Notes under the pieces: model-generated
What the model was told of the DNA's origin: nothing
What the model saw: only the letters and a program-made list of their open reading frames with translations
Databases searched by the model: none
Program-made: the position numbers and the translations under genes
DNA from: Microbacterium luticocti DSM 19459
Lineage (GTDB): Bacteria; Actinomycetota; Actinomycetes; Actinomycetales; Microbacteriaceae
Assembly: GCF_000422405.1 (NCBI RefSeq)
Contig: NZ_AULS01000006.1
Span: 124,001 to 188,000, forward strand
Direction of reading: 5' to 3'
DNA length: 64,000 bases
Shown: in pieces, positions 48,731 through 60,129 of the stretch
Position numbering within the stretch: position 1 is the stretch's first letter
Layout: every line of letters begins with the position of its first letter

Positions 48731-50845
48731 GTGGCACAAGACGTGCTCACCGACCTCAAGAAGGTCCGCAACATCGGCATCATGGCGCACATCGATGCCG
48801 GCAAGACGACGACGACCGAGCGCATCCTCTTCTACACGGGCGTCAACCACAAGATCGGCGAGACGCACGACGGTGCCGCCACCACCGACTGGATGGAGCA
48901 GGAGCAGGAACGCGGCATCACCATCACCTCCGCCGCGGTGACCTGCTTCTGGAACGGCACCCAGATCAACATCATCGACACGCCCGGCCACGTCGACTTC
49001 ACCGTCGAGGTGGAGCGTTCGCTGCGCGTGCTCGACGGCGCGGTCGCGGTGTTCGACGGCAAGGAGGGTGTGGAGCCCCAGTCCGAGACGGTGTGGCGCC
49101 AGGCCGACAAGTACGACGTGCCGCGCATCTGCTTCGTCAACAAGATGGACAAGCTGGGCGCCGACTTCTACTTCACGGTCTCGACGATCGTGAACCGACT
49201 CAAGGCCAAGCCGCTCGTGCTGCAGCTGCCGATCGGCGCCGAGAACGACTTCGTCGGCGTCGTCGACCTGGTCGAGATGCGGGCCCTGGTGTGGCCCGGC
49301 GACGCCAAGGGCGACGTGACCATGGGCGCCAAGTACGAGGTGCAGGAGATCCCCGCCGACCTCGCCGACAAAGCCGCCGAGTACCGCGAGAAGCTGCTCG
49401 AGACCGTCGCCGAGTCCGACGAGCACCTGCTCGAGAAGTACTTCGGCGGTGAGGAGCTGTCGGTCGCCGAGATCAAGGGCGCCATCCGCAAGATGACCGT
49501 CGCCGGCGAGCTGTACCCGGTGCTGTGCGGTTCGGCGTTCAAGAACCGCGGCGTGCAGCCGATGCTCGACGCGGTGGTGGACTACCTGCCTTCGCCCGAG
49601 GACGTGCCGGCCATCGAGGCCCACGACCCGAAGGACGAAGAGAAGATCATCGAGCGCCACCCGAGCCGCGACGAGCCGTTCGCCGCGCTGGCGTTCAAGA
49701 TCGCCGTCCACCCGTTCTTCGGCCGTCTCACCTACGTGCGCGTGTACTCGGGTCACATCGACTCGGGCGCGCAGGTGATCAACGCGACCAAGGGCAAGAA
49801 GGAGCGCATCGGAAAGATCTTCCAGATGCACGCCAACAAGGAGAACCCGGTCGACTCGGTGACCGCCGGTCACATCTACGCCGTCATCGGCCTGAAGGAC
49901 ACCACCACCGGTGACACCCTGGCCGACCCGGGCGCGCCGGTGGTGCTGGAGTCGATGACCTTCCCCGAGCCGGTCATCGAGGTGGCCATCGAGCCCAAGA
50001 CCAAGGCCGACCAGGAGAAGCTGGGCATCGCGATCCAGAAGCTGGCCGAAGAGGACCCGACGTTCCGCGTCGAGCAGAACGCCGAGACCGGCCAGACCGT
50101 GATCAAGGGCATGGGCGAGCTGCACCTCGACATCCTGGTCGACCGCATGAAGCGCGAGTTCAAGGTCGAGGCCAACGTCGGAAAGCCCCAGGTGGCGTAC
50201 CGCGAGACGATCCGCAAGGCCGTCGAGCGTCACGACTACACCCACAAGAAGCAGACCGGTGGTTCGGGCCAGTTCGCGAAGATCCAGTTCGCGCTCGAGC
50301 CGCTCGAGGTCACGGCCGAGAAGACGTACGAGTTCGAGAACAAGGTCACCGGTGGCCGCATCCCGCGCGAGTACATCGAGCCCACCAACCAGGGCTTCCA
50401 GGACGCCATGCAGGTCGGCGTGCTGGCCGGCTACCCGATGGTCGGTGTGAAGGCCACCCTCATGGACGGCGCGTCGCACGACGTCGACTCGTCCGAGATG
50501 GCGTTCAAGATCGCCGGTTCGATGGGCTTCAAAGAGGCCGTCCGCAAGGCGAACCCGGTGCTGCTCGAGCCGCTCATGGCCGTCGAGGTGCGTACGCCCG
50601 AGGAGTACATGGGCGACGTCATCGGCGACCTGAACAGCCGTCGCGGGCAGATCCAGGCCATGGAGGACGCGCAGGGCGTGAAGGTCGTGCGCGCGCTCGT
50701 GCCGCTGTCCGAGATGTTCGGCTACATCGGCGACCTGCGGTCGAAGACCAGTGGCCGTGCCGTCTACTCGATGGAGTTCGACAGCTACGCCGAGGTTCCT
50801 CGCGCCGTGGCCGACGAGATCATCCAGAAGAACAAGGGCGAGTGA
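48731..50845 (+). CDS. fusA: Translation elongation factor G
   Basis: 704 residues from GTG 48731 ([37 protein letters not shown]), with AAGGAAG as ribosome binding site. The G1 loop AHIDAGKT, G2 [12 protein letters not shown]3 DTPGHVDF and G4 NKMDK are intact, as is the C-terminal domain with [12 protein letters not shown]. It moves tRNA and mRNA through the ribosome after peptide transfer. It is the third gene of the str operon; a strong hairpin follows, with a separate promoter for tuf. Confidence 0.98.
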   Translation: MAQDVLTDLKKVRNIGIMAHIDAGKTTTTERILFYTGVNHKIGETHDGAATTDWMEQEQERGITITSAAVTCFWNGTQINIIDTPGHVDFTVEVERSLRVLDGAVAVFDGKEGVEPQSETVWRQADKYDVPRICFVNKMDKLGADFYFTVSTIVNRLKAKPLVLQLPIGAENDFVGVVDLVEMRALVWPGDAKGDVTMGAKYEVQEIPADLADKAAEYREKLLETVAESDEHLLEKYFGGEELSVAEIKGAIRKMTVAGELYPVLCGSAFKNRGVQPMLDAVVDYLPSPEDVPAIEAHDPKDEEKIIERHPSRDEPFAALAFKIAVHPFFGRLTYVRVYSGHIDSGAQVINATKGKKERIGKIFQMHANKENPVDSVTAGHIYAVIGLKDTTTGDTLADPGAPVVLESMTFPEPVIEVAIEPKTKADQEKLGIAIQKLAEEDPTFRVEQNAETGQTVIKGMGELHLDILVDRMKREFKVEANVGKPQVAYRETIRKAVERHDYTHKKQTGGSGQFAKIQFALEPLEVTAEKTYEFENKVTGGRIPREYIEPTNQGFQDAMQVGVLAGYPMVGVKATLMDGASHDVDSSEMAFKIAGSMGFKEAVRKANPVLLEPLMAVEVRTPEEYMGDVIGDLNSRRGQIQAMEDAQGVKVVRALVPLSEMFGYIGDLRSKTSGRAVYSMEFDSYAEVPRAVADEIIQKNKGE

Positions 50846-50851
50846 TCGCCC

Positions 50852-50898
50852 GGATGCCGCGGGCCTGCGCGTGAACGATCGCCCGGCCCGCGGCATCC
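50852..50898 (+). terminator. Hairpin after fusA
   Basis: Perfect 14-bp arms GGATGCCGCGGGCC (50852-50865) and GGCCCGCGGCATCC (50885-50898) around a 19-nt loop, 6 nt after the fusA stop. The segment ATCGCCCGG is also directly repeated. A full or partial terminator is likely, as tuf has its own promoter. Confidence 0.65.
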
Positions 50899-50940
50899 AC
50901 CCCCGACAACTTCACATCAAAGAACCAGAACCCTCTCTAT

Positions 50941-50946
50941 TACACT
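50941..50946 (+). promoter_or_regulatory. tuf -10 box TACACT
   Basis: TATTACACT in a locally AT-rich stretch about 75 nt before tuf. No convincing -35 was seen. Confidence 0.5.
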
Positions 50947-51021
50947 GAGAGACATCCCCGTAGCGAGCCGGTCGCAATCCAGTGCCCGGATTCCCTACAC
51001 GACCGTCCTGAGGAGGACCCA

Positions 51022-52212
<1,191 letters not shown>

Positions 52213-52234
52213 GTCCTGCGCGACTGAACCGTCA

Positions 52235-52265
52235 GGGGCCGGATCCTTCGGGATCCGGCCCCTTT
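52235..52265 (+). terminator. tuf terminator
   Basis: Perfect 12-bp hairpin GGGGCCGGATCC, loop TTCG, then the complement and TTT. It starts 22 nt after the stop. Confidence 0.9.
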
Positions 52266-52506
52266 CGCATGTCCGCGCCCGGAGCGGAGAGCCCGCGCAC
52301 TCAATTGTTTACGCTCTAAGCTCCTGTCAGCGAAGACGCGATGTCTGCACAGGCATTATGCATATAGCTCCGGGCCGTATCGCAATGCCCCGCACATAAG
52401 GTGGAAGTGTTCGACGGGCCACGGGTTCTGGGAGGTCCAGGCACATTCGTCGGCGATTCGGTGACGCATGAATTCCGTGCGCACACCCGAGACTGGGGTC
52501 AGGGAT
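52266..52506. other. Upstream region of the first adhesin
   Basis: About 240 bases with no gene and lower GC than the surroundings around 52310-52400. Possible -10 boxes include TAAGGT (52397-52402), but no clear -35 was found. GTTCTGGG at 52425 and GACTGGGG at 52491 resemble the leader elements of the other pilus genes. Confidence 0.45.
52491..52498 (+). promoter_or_regulatory. GACTGGGG leader element, adhesin 1
   Basis: GACTGGGGTCAGGG lies 8 nt before the likely ATG at 52507. The same 14 bases precede the adhesin at 63206. Confidence 0.5.
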
Positions 52507-55401
52507 ATGTCGATAGGCACACCACACAGCTTTCCACCGACGTGCGACGAAATGCGCCGTGAAAAAGAAAGCAGATCATTACGGCGCCGGTATTGGATGC
52601 GCGGCGGCATCGCATCGATCGCCGTCACCGCGCTGCTGATCGGCGGGGGAACCTCGGCGGCGATCGCGCTCGACGACGGCACGCCACCGACAGCGCCGTC
52701 GATCCCGATTCACCCGCAGCCGGCGCCGCCGGCCACCGACCCGGCGCCGGCCGAGGCCGAGCGGCCGGCCGCGCCTGAGCAGCCGGCCGCGCCCGGGCAG
52801 CCGGCCGAGGTCGGCGAGACCGACACCGACGCCGAGACGCCTGACGCGGGTGGCCCAACCGGCGGTGCCGCCCTCGCGACGCCCACCCCCTCGAAGGCGC
52901 CCGCCGCGCGCCCGGCGGCCAAGCCCGCCACGATCACGGTGCACACGCAGGTGTTGCGCAACAGCACCGAGCACCTGCAGGGCGCCACCTTCCGGCTGCA
53001 CGACGACACCCACGGCGCACCCGGTGCGGCCGTCACCGACAGCTGGGCCACCTGCACGGTCGGCACCGGGGCCCGTTCGTGCGACATCACCGTGCCGGCC
53101 GACCACGTGAACCGCACCTACTGGGTGGTCGAAGACAAGGCCGCAGCCGGCACCTATGCGCTCGGCGAGATCGCCACGGGCGGTGCCACCGGCAACCTCA
53201 CCGCCAAGCCCTACCCGGGCAGCGCGGGCAAGGTCGCCTCGGGTGCGCACATCAGCGTGCCGCGCACGTCGGGTGTGGGCACCGACCTCGCCGGCATCGG
53301 CACGACCGTGAACGGACTGGTCAACCCGACCGTGGCACCCACCTGTTCCGGGGGCCTGACGGTCGGCCTCGTGCTCGACCTGTCGAGCTCGATCGACGCG
53401 ACCGAGGCACGCAGTTACGCCGCCGCGATCAAGGCGCTCGTGAACGCCCTGGCCCACCAGCAGGGGCAGATCTCGATCGACACGATCACGTTCCACAGCA
53501 CGGCGACGGCACAGCCGAACCTCAGCGGCCCCGCGAGCAGCGCGCTGGCGAACCGGCTGTCGGACTACCTGCTGAACACGCACAATTACGCAGCGGCGAC
53601 GAACTGGGATGCCGCGTTGCAGCTCGCATCCGAACGCCACAACGATGTGGTGCTGATGGTCACCGATGGTGCACCGACCGCAAGTCGTTCGCACGCGGCC
53701 GACAGTGTGCGCGTCATGCACGTCGAGAATGCCGTGCTGTCGGCGAATGCCGTGAAGAACGCCGGAATGCCCGTATTGGCGGTCGGCGTCGCCCTTCCGA
53801 AGGGGTCGGACACGAACCTGCAGGCGATTTCAGGAAAGCGCGACGGCGAGGACTATTTCATCGCGGAATGGGAGCAATTGGAGACCAAGCTCGCCAAGAT
53901 CGCACTGGGTCTGACCTGCCAGGTGCCGCTCAGCGTCGACAAGACCGAGGTGTCGGCGCTCGGCACCGAGCGTCCGCTGGCGGGCGGATGGCACTTCGAC
54001 GCCACGCGCAGCGGCGACGGCACGCTCAGCGCCGCGCCCGGTTCGGACGGCACGACCCCCGCGGGGGGATCCGCCACCTGGATCCAGCGCTTCACCGAAG
54101 AGGGCCAGCGCGCCACGGTGACCTTCACCGAGACGCCCAAGGACGGCTGGGTCTTCGACAGCGTGGTGTGCACGGGCGCCACCCCGACGCACGAGCCGGG
54201 CACGAACACGTGGACTGTCGGCGTCGGGCTGCACGACGCCGTGGACTGCACCGTGCGCAACCGCGAGTCGCGCGCCGCAGACATCACCGTCGACAAGACC
54301 TGGGTGATCGACGGCACCGCCTACGACGAGGGCGCCCAACCCGACGGGTTCTCGGCGCAGCTGAAGCTCACCGGCCCCGCCGGCACAGGTGCCACCGATC
54401 AGCCGTGGGGCAAGCCCCGCACCGGTTACCTGGTGGGGCAGTCCACGACCCTGTCCGAGCAGGTCACCCTGCCCGGCGGTCGGCAGTGCACGGCGAGTGC
54501 CGGCACCATCACCGAGCTGAACGGAAAGCCGGTGAACCTGCCCGTGGGCAGTGTGCAGCTCACACAGACGCACACCACGGTCAGCGTGACCAACACCGTC
54601 ACGTGCGACCAGCGGCTGACGCTGGTCAAGAAGGTGGACGGCAGCGCAGACCCCCGACTGTGGACGCTCACCGCGACCCCGCCCGGCGGCACCGGCGGCG
54701 CCGGTCTGAGCGGCACCACCGGGGTGACCGGGCCCGTCGTCAGTGGCATCCGTTACACGCTCGCCGAAAGCGGCGGCCCGGCGACCTACGTGCCGGCCGC
54801 GGACCGGCCGTGGATGTGCGTCGACGACCGCACCCAGGGTGTCGTACCCGTCGACGGCGCGCACACCGTGACGCTGCAGCCGGGCCAGAACGTGACCTGC
54901 ACGGTCACGAACACCACGGCACGGCTGACCCTGCTCAAGCATGTGGCCGGCACGGGCCTGCAGCCCGAGTGGTTCGAGCTGACCGGCACCCCCGCCGCGA
55001 TGGGCGGCCTGACCGCCGCCACCGTGACCGGCGCCGACCTCACCCCGGGTGCGGGGGTCGACCTGAGCGCACAGACCGTCGAGGTGCGACCCGACTGGGA
55101 GTACCGCCTCAGCGAGCAGCTGGGCGCCGCGGCATCCGGTGCCGACGTGCCCTACCTGCAGACGAGGCTGCAGCGCTGGGACGGTGCAGCGTGGGTGGAT
55201 GTCACCGACGCGACCGTGCGCGTGGCGCCGGGCGAGCACGCCGTGTACCGGTTCGTGAACGAGGCGGTGCCGGCGGTGACCCTGCCGCTGACCGGCGGGA
55301 CCGGCAGCCTGCTGTTCGTCGTGCTGGGCGGCGGCGGATTGGCGATCGCGCTGGCGCTGCTGGCGGTGCAGCGCCGCCGCGCGAGAAGGGACGCACAGTG
55401 A
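52507..55401 (+). CDS. LPXTG-anchored pilus adhesin with VWA domain
   Basis: A 964-residue secreted protein. An Arg-rich N-terminus and a signal segment (GGIASIAVTALLIGGGTSAAIALDD) precede a Pro/Ala-rich stretch. A prealbumin-like repeat (VLRNSTEHLQGATFRLHDD) follows, then a von Willebrand A domain with MIDAS DLSSS (Asp291) and MVTDGAP. Several Ig-like B domains come next, and the sorting signal LPLTGG (from 926) with membrane segment and RRRARRDAQ tail closes the protein. This matches SpaC-type tip adhesins of sortase-assembled pili. ATG 52507 is preferred over 52468 for its position after the leader element. The major pilin gene follows 82 nt downstream. Confidence 0.9.
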   Translation: MSIGTPHSFPPTCDEMRREKESRSLRRRYWMRGGIASIAVTALLIGGGTSAAIALDDGTPPTAPSIPIHPQPAPPATDPAPAEAERPAAPEQPAAPGQPAEVGETDTDAETPDAGGPTGGAALATPTPSKAPAARPAAKPATITVHTQVLRNSTEHLQGATFRLHDDTHGAPGAAVTDSWATCTVGTGARSCDITVPADHVNRTYWVVEDKAAAGTYALGEIATGGATGNLTAKPYPGSAGKVASGAHISVPRTSGVGTDLAGIGTTVNGLVNPTVAPTCSGGLTVGLVLDLSSSIDATEARSYAAAIKALVNALAHQQGQISIDTITFHSTATAQPNLSGPASSALANRLSDYLLNTHNYAAATNWDAALQLASERHNDVVLMVTDGAPTASRSHAADSVRVMHVENAVLSANAVKNAGMPVLAVGVALPKGSDTNLQAISGKRDGEDYFIAEWEQLETKLAKIALGLTCQVPLSVDKTEVSALGTERPLAGGWHFDATRSGDGTLSAAPGSDGTTPAGGSATWIQRFTEEGQRATVTFTETPKDGWVFDSVVCTGATPTHEPGTNTWTVGVGLHDAVDCTVRNRESRAADITVDKTWVIDGTAYDEGAQPDGFSAQLKLTGPAGTGATDQPWGKPRTGYLVGQSTTLSEQVTLPGGRQCTASAGTITELNGKPVNLPVGSVQLTQTHTTVSVTNTVTCDQRLTLVKKVDGSADPRLWTLTATPPGGTGGAGLSGTTGVTGPVVSGIRYTLAESGGPATYVPAADRPWMCVDDRTQGVVPVDGAHTVTLQPGQNVTCTVTNTTARLTLLKHVAGTGLQPEWFELTGTPAAMGGLTAATVTGADLTPGAGVDLSAQTVEVRPDWEYRLSEQLGAAASGADVPYLQTRLQRWDGAAWVDVTDATVRVAPGEHAVYRFVNEAVPAVTLPLTGGTGSLLFVVLGGGGLAIALALLAVQRRRARRDAQ

Positions 55402-55465
55402 CGGCGGCCTGATGTGACACAGACAACGCAATGTCCGCGCCCGACCGGGCGAGAGACCGGATTCT

Positions 55466-55473
55466 GACTGGGG
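55466..55473 (+). promoter_or_regulatory. GACTGGGG leader element, pilin 1
   Basis: TTCTGACTGGGGAA precedes the pilin start by 10 nt if ATG 55484 is used. The same 14 bases precede the second pilin. Confidence 0.5.
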
Positions 55474-55483
55474 AATGAACACA

Positions 55484-56947
55484 ATGAACGACAACACGAA
55501 ACACCGCCTGCTCACGCGCGCGGTCGCCGCTTCCGGCGCGATCGCGGTGGGCCTGATGGGACTGGTCGCCGTGGGAGCGCCGGCCTCGGCCGCCGAGGTG
55601 CCGAACCTGCCGAAGGGGCCGTACTCCCTCGACATCCACAAGTACGAGCAGCCCAACCCGGGCTGGGACCTGCCGAACGACGGCACCGCGCAGACCGTGC
55701 CCAGCGGCGCGAAGCCGATCGGCGGCGTCGAGTTCACCGTGCAGAAGGTGACGAACATCGACCTGACCACCAACGCGGGGTGGAAGGCCACCGAGGGACT
55801 GAAGCCGGGCGACATCGCCCCGGGCGACCTCGGCACCGCGCGCACGCTCACCACCGATCGCACGGGGCTGGCCACAGGCTCCTTCGCCGAGATGGGCGTG
55901 TACCTGGTGACCGAGGCCAAGGCTCCGGCGAACGTCGTCGGCAAGGCGGCGCCGTTCCTGGTGACGCTGCCGTTCCCGCACGCGGGCGGGTGGCTGACCA
56001 CGCTCAACGTGTATCCGAAGAACGTCGTGGCCTCCGACCCGCACAAGACGGTGGACGACTCGGGTGCGACCGGGTTGGGTGACACGGTCACCTGGACCGT
56101 GACCGCCACGGTGCCGAACCTGGCGCCCGAGCAGACCGTGCGCAGTTTCACCGTCAGCGACACGCTCGACGGCCGGCTGGCTGCGCCGGCGGCGAAGGAC
56201 GTGGCGGTCACGTTCGCGGTGAAGGGCGTGAACGTGCCGCTGAGCGCGAACCACTACTCGGTGACGGTGAACGGCCCGAAGGTCGTCGTGGCATTCACCG
56301 CTGCGGGGCGGGCGCTGCTGAGCACGTCCGACCACCAGGGCGGCGTCGTGTCGGTGAAGATCCCGACCGCGGTGACCGGCATCGGCGGTGACGGTGACAT
56401 CCCGAACAGCGCGATCGTCGAGATCGACGGCACCCGGATGACCACCGAGTCGGTGCACACCACGTGGGGTTCGCTGTTGCTGAAGAAGGTCGACCGGGAT
56501 GACGTCTCGATGACGCTGGCCGGCGCCGAGTTCCAGGTGTTCCGCAGTGCGCAGGATGCCGCGGCCGGGCGCAACCCGGTCGCCGTGCTGGTCGACGGTG
56601 CCGAGCGCACGACGTTCACGTCGGGTGCGAACGGCCTCGTGCAGATCCCGGGCCTGAAGGCCGCCACGGGCGGCACGACCTACTGGGTCGTCGAGACGAA
56701 GGCGCCGGTCGGCTACGACATCGACACCGCGTACCAGACCGGCAAGGCCGTGACGGTCATCCCCGGTCCGGCCGCGCCGTCCGCGCCGGTGATGGTGCTC
56801 GACCCCAAGGTGCCGGCGTTCGAGCTGCCGCTGACCGGCGGCGGCGGAACCGCGATCTTCGTCGGCGCGGGCATCACGCTGGTGCTCGTGGCCGCGGGCG
56901 TCGCGCTCCTGGTCGCCGGCCGGCGTCGTGAGGCGTCGAACCGATAA
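55484..56947 (+). CDS. LPXTG-anchored major pilin, copy 1
   Basis: A 487-residue SpaA/FimA-type backbone pilin. It has a signal peptide (SGAIAVGLMGLVAVGAPASAAE), the first domain with DIHKYEQPNPGWDL, pilin motif WLTTLNVYPKN (Lys about 178, the sortase target that links subunits), middle CnaA/CnaB-like isopeptide domains, E-box YWVVETKAPVGYD, and sorting signal ELPLTGG (from 447) with membrane segment and basic tail. ATG 55475 is an in-frame alternative, but it follows the GGGG directly. It is closely related to the pilin at 60130. A strong terminator follows. Confidence 0.94.
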   Translation: MNDNTKHRLLTRAVAASGAIAVGLMGLVAVGAPASAAEVPNLPKGPYSLDIHKYEQPNPGWDLPNDGTAQTVPSGAKPIGGVEFTVQKVTNIDLTTNAGWKATEGLKPGDIAPGDLGTARTLTTDRTGLATGSFAEMGVYLVTEAKAPANVVGKAAPFLVTLPFPHAGGWLTTLNVYPKNVVASDPHKTVDDSGATGLGDTVTWTVTATVPNLAPEQTVRSFTVSDTLDGRLAAPAAKDVAVTFAVKGVNVPLSANHYSVTVNGPKVVVAFTAAGRALLSTSDHQGGVVSVKIPTAVTGIGGDGDIPNSAIVEIDGTRMTTESVHTTWGSLLLKKVDRDDVSMTLAGAEFQVFRSAQDAAAGRNPVAVLVDGAERTTFTSGANGLVQIPGLKAATGGTTYWVVETKAPVGYDIDTAYQTGKAVTVIPGPAAPSAPVMVLDPKVPAFELPLTGGGGTAIFVGAGITLVLVAAGVALLVAGRRREASNR

Positions 56948-56957
56948 CCGCTGAGGC

Positions 56958-56994
56958 GACGGATGCCACGGGGCCTGGCCCCGTGGCATCCGTC
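56958..56994 (+). terminator. Terminator after pilin 1
   Basis: GACGGATGCCACGGGGCC and its exact complement, separated by 1 nt, form a very stable hairpin 11 nt after the pilin stop. It separates the first adhesin-pilin module from the second. Confidence 0.85.
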
Positions 56995-57104
56995 ATGCCG
57001 GCCCGTGGCAGCGGGAGCGGCACGGTCGGTCGGCACGCGACGCGACGGTTCGGACGGCGAGCGAGGGGCCGCGCGGCCGGCCCCGACACGCCGGGCGACC
57101 GGAT

Positions 57105-57134
57105 TTGACACGCGTCACGTCCCTCCCCTAGATT
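57105..57134 (+). promoter_or_regulatory. Promoter of adhesin 2
   Basis: -35 TTGACA (57105-57110), 18-nt spacer, -10 TAGATT (57129-57134). The transcript would begin near 57141, about 100 nt before the likely start codon. Confidence 0.7.
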
Positions 57135-57150
57135 CAGCGTGATCGGTGTT

Positions 57151-57170
57151 CGAGGTTCTGGGGAACCTCG
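57151..57170 (+). promoter_or_regulatory. Leader hairpin of adhesin 2
   Basis: CGAGGTTC and GAACCTCG pair over 8 bp around TGGG, about 10 nt after the predicted transcription start. The hairpin holds TTCTGGGGAA, and CTGGGG recurs at 57225-57230 before the TTG start. A related hairpin lies in the leader at 63105-63139. Confidence 0.6.
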
Positions 57171-57224
57171 TGCTGGGAGCCGGTCACTGGGGGTCCGCAC
57201 CGCGCGGACTGTTTTCAGAGCTTT

Positions 57225-57230
57225 CTGGGG
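57225..57230 (+). promoter_or_regulatory. CTGGGG element before adhesin 2
   Basis: TTTCTGGGGAAGA lies 8 nt before TTG 57239, the position held by GACTGGGG in the other pilus genes. Confidence 0.45.
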
Positions 57231-57238
57231 AAGATCTG

Positions 57239-60046
57239 TTGTTCGCTTTCGCGCGTCATTCGACGACGTCTGCTCGTCGACCGGGAATCCGTCCGCTTTC
57301 GTTCGGCGTCGTGACGGCGCTCGTCGCAGCACTGGCGTCTGCCTTCACCATCGGTCAGCTGACGACCGGTGCCTCCTCGGCCTCCGCCGCGACCGTGCCG
57401 GTGACCGGCGGAATCCAAGCCCAGATGAGCGGGCACGTCGGGTACACGTTGAACGGTAGCGCCAATCCGACGACGAGTGACGACTATCGCTACGGCACCG
57501 CGTTGAACCGTACAACGAGTGGTGAGATCAGCAACACCGGCGGATCGAACGGCACGAACTCGTATCCCTCATATCGTTCTCGTTCCGATGGCTACACCGC
57601 TTGGGTGAACTCGGGCAGTACCGCATGGACGGCTCACGGCCTGCTCTCGAGGTCGGGCGGCGACCTCAATCTCTCGAATCAGAGTGCCCTCGGATTCGCG
57701 CCTGCTTCGGTTGCGAGCATCACACCGGGTCAGCTCTTCAACGTCGGAAGAATGGCACACAGCAACAACCCGGTGAGTGCCGCGAACGAGTACTTCCGCG
57801 GCTCCATGAACGTCAAACTGCTCGACATGCAGCTGCAATACCAGTGGCAGATGCACGAAACACCCAACGACTGCTCTGGCAAGGGCTGCTCGGATGACTT
57901 CGTGAACTTCCTCAACCAGATTTCCGACCAGACGTTCACCTACAACGGAATGACCTACACCCTGGTCATTGCCGGGTTCACTGAGCCTCAGGGGAACAAC
58001 AACACGTGCTTGCCGACGCCGAGCGACGTGGGTGGCGTGATCAACCAATTCCGCACCAAGGAGAACACTGTCACATACGGGTGTCTCTATGCGTCCATCC
58101 AGCAGATCCGCCCGTTGACGATCGTCAAGCAGGCCGAAGCGCCCTACGGCGCGCCCGACAGCATCCCGTCGTTCTCGTTCGACTCGAGCAGCAACCTCGC
58201 CGGCTCGCCGTGGGCGACAGACTTCACGCTCCGCCCCTCGGCGGTCGGGTCATCCGGCACCGCCTCGGTGACCCACGACTTCGTGGTCGGTCAGACGGTG
58301 AAGATCACAGAAGCGAATCCGACCAGCCCCTGGGGCTTCACGAGCCTGCAGTGCAGCGACGGCGTGGGCAACCCCGTCGGCTCCGTGAACGGCAACTCGC
58401 TGACGCTCAGCGGAGACCTGTCGACGACGGATCCGGACGCAGCTCGGATCACCTGCACCTACGTCAACACCTACACTCCGAACGCCCGACTCACGGTGAT
58501 GAAGAACGTGCAGGGGCGCCTCGCTCCCGCGGATCAGTTCACGCTGACGGCGGCCAAGGGCATGACGCAGATTGCGACCGCGACGACGTCGGGCACCGCC
58601 ACCGGACTGCAGGACCAGAAGATCGACGCAGTTCCCGTGTTCGCCGGGCAGACGTATTCGATCGGCGAGGCCATGGCTCCGGGCTCGGTATCGAGTATCG
58701 GCGAGTATGGCTCCGGCTGGGAGTGCCTGGACAACAACGGGAAGAGCATCGCCACCGGGAACAAGCCGCAGGGTGAAGTGGCTGTGCCGTCCAGTGTCAC
58801 GGGACAGTCGCGGGTGGAAGTCACCTGCGTCTTCACGAACACCCCGCTGAGCACGCCGGTCACGATCTCGAAGACCGTCAAGGATGCTGCCGGCAAGAAC
58901 GCGGCACCCGGCAAGGACTGGACCGTCGGACTGAGCGCGAAGGCGACGTCCGGGACCGTCACACCCATCACGCCGGCGACACAGAACACCGACGCGAAGG
59001 GCACGGCATCCTGGACCATCCGCTTCGGCACGTCGGGCTCCAGCGCCGAGATCGCCGTGCATGAGGACCAGAAACCCGGCTGGAAGTTCGTGTCCGGTCA
59101 GTGCGTCATCACGCCGCTTGCGGGTGACCCACGCACCGTGACGCTCACGGGAGCCGCCGCGCAGACGGTGCCCGGCATCAAGCCCGGTGACCGAGTGGCG
59201 TGCGGATACGTGAACCAGCCTCTGGCGGCCGAGCTGACTCTCGTCAAGCAGATCTCGCTCGGCGACAAGGACCTCGCCGACCAGTGGAAGCTCTCTGCCG
59301 ATGGGCCGTCCGACGCACTGCCTGGCCCCCGTGGAATCACCGGCTCGACGACGGCGACCGCGCTGGTCACCCCCGGCAAGACGTATGCACTGAGCGAAGA
59401 ACTCGTCGACGGTGCCGACGACGCGACGGCACTGTATGCGCAAGCGGGCGAGTGGCAATGCCGCGCCGGCGATCAGACGCTTCCCGTCACGGACGGAGCC
59501 GTTGCGATTCCGGCCTCGGCTGACCAGGCGAAGATCACGTGCACCGTCACCAACGCGACCGCACTGCTCACCATCCTGAAGCACGTGCAGGACGCGGAGT
59601 TCGCCCCGTCCGACTGGACGCTCAAGGCGACGCCGGACTCGAGCACCTGGAACCTGCCGACGAAGTCGGTGAAGGGTGCAGACACCGACCCGCAGAACGC
59701 GCCGCAGGCAAGCACCGTCGAGGTGCGCCCGGGCACGGACTACACGCTCAGTGAGACGTATGCCGGGCAGGGTGCCACGCCGCCGTACCTGCAGCTGAGT
59801 CTCGAGAAGTGGAACGCCGAGTCCAATGCCTGGGAGCCCGTGCTCACCGGCGCCAAGATCAGCGTCGCACCCGGCGAGCACGCGTACTACCGGTTCGTGA
59901 ACTCCGAGGTGCCCGCGGTCACGCTGCCGCTCACCGGCGGACTCGGCACCCAACTCTTCCTCGCCTTGGGCGGCGGGGGACTCCTGATCGCACTTGCCCT
60001 GCTGGTCGTTCAGCGGCGGCGGAAGGCGAGGACGAACAGGGCATGA
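57239..60046 (+). CDS. LPXTG-anchored pilus adhesin 2
   Basis: About 935 residues from a proposed TTG start (MFAFARHSTTSARRPGIRPLSFGVVTALVAALASAF...ASAA as signal peptide). GTG 57146 is an alternative but would place charged leader-derived residues first. An N-terminal domain (about 55-295) without an obvious VWA MIDAS is followed by four to five Ig/prealbumin-like repeats (LTIVKQAEAP, LTVMKNVQG, VTISKTVKDAAG, LTLVKQISLG, LTILKHVQD). The sorting signal LPLTGG (from 896), a membrane segment and a basic tail close the protein. Its C-terminal third is similar to adhesin 1. It is a likely tip protein with a binding head different from adhesin 1, followed by pilin 2. Confidence 0.85.
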   Translation: MFAFARHSTTSARRPGIRPLSFGVVTALVAALASAFTIGQLTTGASSASAATVPVTGGIQAQMSGHVGYTLNGSANPTTSDDYRYGTALNRTTSGEISNTGGSNGTNSYPSYRSRSDGYTAWVNSGSTAWTAHGLLSRSGGDLNLSNQSALGFAPASVASITPGQLFNVGRMAHSNNPVSAANEYFRGSMNVKLLDMQLQYQWQMHETPNDCSGKGCSDDFVNFLNQISDQTFTYNGMTYTLVIAGFTEPQGNNNTCLPTPSDVGGVINQFRTKENTVTYGCLYASIQQIRPLTIVKQAEAPYGAPDSIPSFSFDSSSNLAGSPWATDFTLRPSAVGSSGTASVTHDFVVGQTVKITEANPTSPWGFTSLQCSDGVGNPVGSVNGNSLTLSGDLSTTDPDAARITCTYVNTYTPNARLTVMKNVQGRLAPADQFTLTAAKGMTQIATATTSGTATGLQDQKIDAVPVFAGQTYSIGEAMAPGSVSSIGEYGSGWECLDNNGKSIATGNKPQGEVAVPSSVTGQSRVEVTCVFTNTPLSTPVTISKTVKDAAGKNAAPGKDWTVGLSAKATSGTVTPITPATQNTDAKGTASWTIRFGTSGSSAEIAVHEDQKPGWKFVSGQCVITPLAGDPRTVTLTGAAAQTVPGIKPGDRVACGYVNQPLAAELTLVKQISLGDKDLADQWKLSADGPSDALPGPRGITGSTTATALVTPGKTYALSEELVDGADDATALYAQAGEWQCRAGDQTLPVTDGAVAIPASADQAKITCTVTNATALLTILKHVQDAEFAPSDWTLKATPDSSTWNLPTKSVKGADTDPQNAPQASTVEVRPGTDYTLSETYAGQGATPPYLQLSLEKWNAESNAWEPVLTGAKISVAPGEHAYYRFVNSEVPAVTLPLTGGLGTQLFLALGGGGLLIALALLVVQRRRKARTNRA

Positions 60047-60108
60047 ACTGATCGATCCACCTGCAACACAGCAACACCGCCCCTCGGGGCACACACCACA
60101 ACCCTTCT

Positions 60109-60116
60109 GACTGGGG
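60109..60116 (+). promoter_or_regulatory. GACTGGGG leader element, pilin 2
   Basis: TTCTGACTGGGGAA lies just upstream of the purine-rich AAGAAGAGAGAGA that ends at the ATG (60130). Confidence 0.5.
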
Positions 60117-60129
60117 AAGAAGAGAGAGA

